Below are positions 6,203-7,339 of a DNA stretch of 7,339 nt, piece by piece. The stretch comes from Oscillospiraceae bacterium. Its GTDB lineage: Bacteria; Bacillota; Clostridia; Oscillospirales; Ruminococcaceae. The DNA lies in contig JAFQND010000308.1 in assembly GCA_017396055.1 (NCBI GenBank), forward strand, positions 1 through 7,339, given 5' to 3'. The translations under genes were made by a program, and so were the position numbers. The notes under the pieces were generated by a model, which saw only the letters and a program-made list of their open reading frames with translations, was not told where the DNA came from and searched no databases. Numbering within the stretch: position 1 is the stretch's first letter; each line of letters begins with the position of its first letter.

Positions 6203-6811
6203 ATGAAAGCTGTTCCCCTCACTTCTCTGTGGAACTATCGTCTTTACCGGCGCATCGACCTGAAAAAAGACGGCAGGCTGGCGCTGTGGCTGAATCTCGC
6301 GGCGCTGATCCCGCTGATTCCGTTCGGTATTCTTTATCTTGTTCTTTTACAGGTCAGTCCCGTTCCGCTTTTCCTCGATATCGACGAAGCAGGCGTCAGC
6401 CTGACAAAGGCGATCCTGCCGATGGTTTGTCTTTTGCCGCTTTACGGTATTGTGATTTTTTCTCACGAACTGATCCATGGCATCTTTTTCAAGCGCTACA
6501 GCCCCGGTAAAATCAAATACGGCTTCACCGGTATCTTTGCCTATGCCGGAAATCCCGGAATGGCTTATCCCAAAAGGGAATATACCATCATCGGCCTCGC
6601 CCCGACAGTGATCCTGACGGCGGTGCTCGCTGTGATCTGTCTCTTTACAAGCAGCGGCTGGTTCTTTGTTCTTTACTGGACGATGGTGATGCATCTGGGC
6701 GGCTGTGCCGGTGATATCTATGTCGCATGGATCCTCCGCAGACTGCCGGAAGAGACCCGTGTGGAAGATACCGGACTTTGCATGTCCATCTATCTTCCGG
6801 AGGAAGCGTAA
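6203..6811 (+). CDS. DUF3267 membrane protein, putative zincin metalloprotease
   Basis: This 202-residue protein has about four membrane segments (near 27-50, 66-86, 126-149 and 152-172). HELIHG at 88-93, at the end of the second segment, is an HExxH zinc-binding motif. A second conserved block, MHLGGCAGDIYVAW (163-176), may supply the third ligand through His164 or Asp171. YTIIGLAPTVIL (127-138) is also typical of DUF3267. Such proteins are annotated as putative intramembrane or membrane-bound zinc peptidases; substrate and biological role are unknown. ATG 6203 is chosen because AGGAGG (6191-6196) is 6 bases upstream; an in-frame ATG at 6134 has no such site. No confident promoter was seen in 6123-6202. 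A fragment like its last 12 codons recurs at 6912-6950, suggesting a former tandem paralogue. Confidence 0.82.
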   Translation: MKAVPLTSLWNYRLYRRIDLKKDGRLALWLNLAALIPLIPFGILYLVLLQVSPVPLFLDIDEAGVSLTKAILPMVCLLPLYGIVIFSHELIHGIFFKRYSPGKIKYGFTGIFAYAGNPGMAYPKREYTIIGLAPTVILTAVLAVICLFTSSGWFFVLYWTMVMHLGGCAGDIYVAWILRRLPEETRVEDTGLCMSIYLPEEA

Positions 6812-6832
6812 ACTTTCCGTGCAGGAATGCGT

Positions 6833-6908
6833 CCATCCAAACCCGAAGGGTTTATGGCGCGGCTGAAAAGCCGCGAGCATTGCTGCCATGCATCGGCAAA
6901 GCCGATGC
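6833..6908 (+). repeat. Cluster of three perfect hairpins between the DUF3267 gene and the paralogue remnant
   Basis: Hairpin A is AAACCC (6839-6844) with GGGTTT (6848-6853) and a GAA loop; CCAT (6833-6836) and ATGG (6854-6857) extend it past a two-base bulge. Hairpin B is CGCGGCT (6858-6864) with AGCCGCG (6869-6875) and a GAAA tetraloop; ATGGC (6854-6858) and GCCAT (6885-6889) could alternatively enclose it. Hairpin C is GCATCGGC (6890-6897) with GCCGATGC (6901-6908) and an AAA loop. None is followed by a T tract. They could be a small mobile palindromic repeat unit, a structured RNA element or mRNA stabilisers. The pairing is directly visible; its nature is not known. Confidence 0.55.
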
Positions 6909-6911
6909 GGG

Positions 6912-6950
6912 GGACTCTGCATGTCGATCTACGTCCCTGAGGAAGAATAA
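6912..6950 (+). pseudogene. C-terminal remnant of a second DUF3267 gene
   Basis: These 39 bases read GLCMSIYVPEEE then stop. The functional gene upstream ends GLCMSIYLPEEA then stop (6773-6811). Over 40 aligned bases I count 8 differences. Four are silent, at third codon positions; the other four cause the two changes L to V and A to E. That pattern indicates a copy that evolved as coding sequence rather than a fresh duplication. No matching gene body precedes it, because the hairpin block stands there instead. A short ATG frame (6888 onward) runs into it but has no ribosome binding site. Confidence 0.6.
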
Positions 6951-6966
6951 AATTTACATAAAATAG

Positions 6967-6981
6967 GGGAGCACCGCTCCC
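6967..6981 (+). promoter_or_regulatory. Hairpin in the ychF leader
   Basis: GGGAGC (6967-6972) and GCTCCC (6976-6981) form a perfect six-pair stem with an ACC loop, eight bases before the ychF ribosome binding site and within AT-rich sequence. No T tract follows on the plus strand. It may set mRNA stability or translation of ychF. No convincing ychF promoter with both hexamers was found nearby. Confidence 0.4.
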
Positions 6982-7003
6982 GTAAAATAAAGGAGAAATT
7001 CTC

Positions 7004-7339
7004 ATGAAACTCGGTATGGTAGGCCTGCCCAATGTAGGCAAATCCACCCTCTTTAACGCGCTGACCAATGCCGGCGCCGAATCCGCCAACTATCCCTTCT
7101 GCACCATCGAACCCAACGTCGGCGTCGTATCGGTACCCGATTCCCGTCTGGACAAACTGGCTGAGATGTACAACCCCAAAAAGTTCACCCCCGCTGTGCT
7201 GGAGTTTGTTGACATCGCAGGTCTGGTAAAGGGCGCTTCCAAGGGCGAGGGTCTTGGCAATAAGTTCCTCTCCAATATCCGCATGACCGACGCTATTGTT
7301 CACGTTGTAAGATGTTTTGACGACTCCAATATTATTCAC
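7004..7339 (+). CDS. ychF: Redox-regulated P-loop NTPase YchF, N-terminal part (truncated by window edge)
   Basis: One hundred and twelve codons are present; the full family protein is about 360 residues. The P-loop GLPNVGKST (7-15) is followed by [14 protein letters not shown] (29-42), the switch/G3 region [22 protein letters not shown] (68-89) and [10 protein letters not shown] (98-107). This is an almost textbook start of YchF/OLA1 of the Obg-related P-loop NTPases. YchF associates with ribosomes and prefers ATP over GTP; its exact cellular task is not settled. AGGAGA (6991-6996) lies seven bases before the ATG. All N-terminal motifs are intact. The start follows the hairpin-rich 192-base intergenic stretch, so it may be transcribed with the DUF3267 gene or from an unseen promoter. 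Confidence 0.97.
   Translation, partial: MKLGMVGLPNVGKSTLFNALTNAGAESANYPFCTIEPNVGVVSVPDSRLDKLAEMYNPKKFTPAVLEFVDIAGLVKGASKGEGLGNKFLSNIRMTDAIVHVVRCFDDSNIIH

Noticed and set aside
6727..6966. 79-codon plus-strand open frame spanning the DUF3267 end and the hairpin block
   Set aside because: It is out of frame with the DUF3267 gene and with the paralogue remnant, has no ribosome binding site, and passes through the hairpins giving arbitrary residues.

Overview
The window looks like a core-chromosome segment of a Gram-positive Bacillota, most likely a Clostridia member of the Oscillospiraceae/Ruminococcaceae type. The evidence is strong AGGAGG-like ribosome binding sites, sigma-A style promoters, a DUF1934-argS gene pair, a PnuC transporter behind an attenuated leader, and roughly balanced to slightly GC-rich coding sequence. 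The lineage is inferred from gene content only. I see no rRNA, tRNA, CRISPR array, insertion sequence or phage gene.

Layout. (1) 1-246, minus strand: the N-terminus of a MATE-family efflux transporter, cut by the window edge. (2) 247-546: a 300-base divergent intergenic region. It holds the MATE promoter, a perfect 17-bp palindrome in the MATE leader, a 37-bp imperfect dyad carrying a TATAAT hexamer on each strand, and an extended -10 element for the plus-strand genes. (3) 547-1892: a flavin-reductase-like FMN-binding protein and an RluA-family pseudouridine synthase, coupled by a one-base stop/start overlap. (4) 1901-2768: promoter, structured attenuator leader and a PnuC-family vitamin-precursor transporter. 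(5) 2758-6122: a promoter inside the end of pnuC, then a divergent D-Ala-D-Ala-ligase-like ATP-grasp protein, a DUF1934 protein and argS in a tight row, closed by a 12-bp hairpin. (6) 6203-6811: a membrane DUF3267 protein with an HELIH putative zinc-protease motif. (7) 6812-7003: three consecutive perfect hairpins, a leftover C-terminal fragment of a second DUF3267 gene, and a hairpin just upstream of the next gene. (8) 7004-7339: the N-terminus of the ribosome-associated P-loop NTPase YchF, cut by the window edge.

The genes form several short transcription units rather than one pathway. They cover RNA modification (RluA), tRNA charging (ArgRS), translation-linked NTPase activity (YchF), transport of a pyridine nucleoside or related cofactor precursor (PnuC), drug or metabolite export (MATE) and a putative membrane protease. 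The points most worth a second look are the pnuC leader, which has mutually exclusive antiterminator and terminator hairpins and matches no riboswitch class I can name; the Ddl-like protein, which lacks several residues needed for ligase chemistry; the hairpin block and paralogue remnant between the DUF3267 gene and ychF; and the two dyads controlling the MATE gene. I found no clear evidence of a wholly new multi-gene system.
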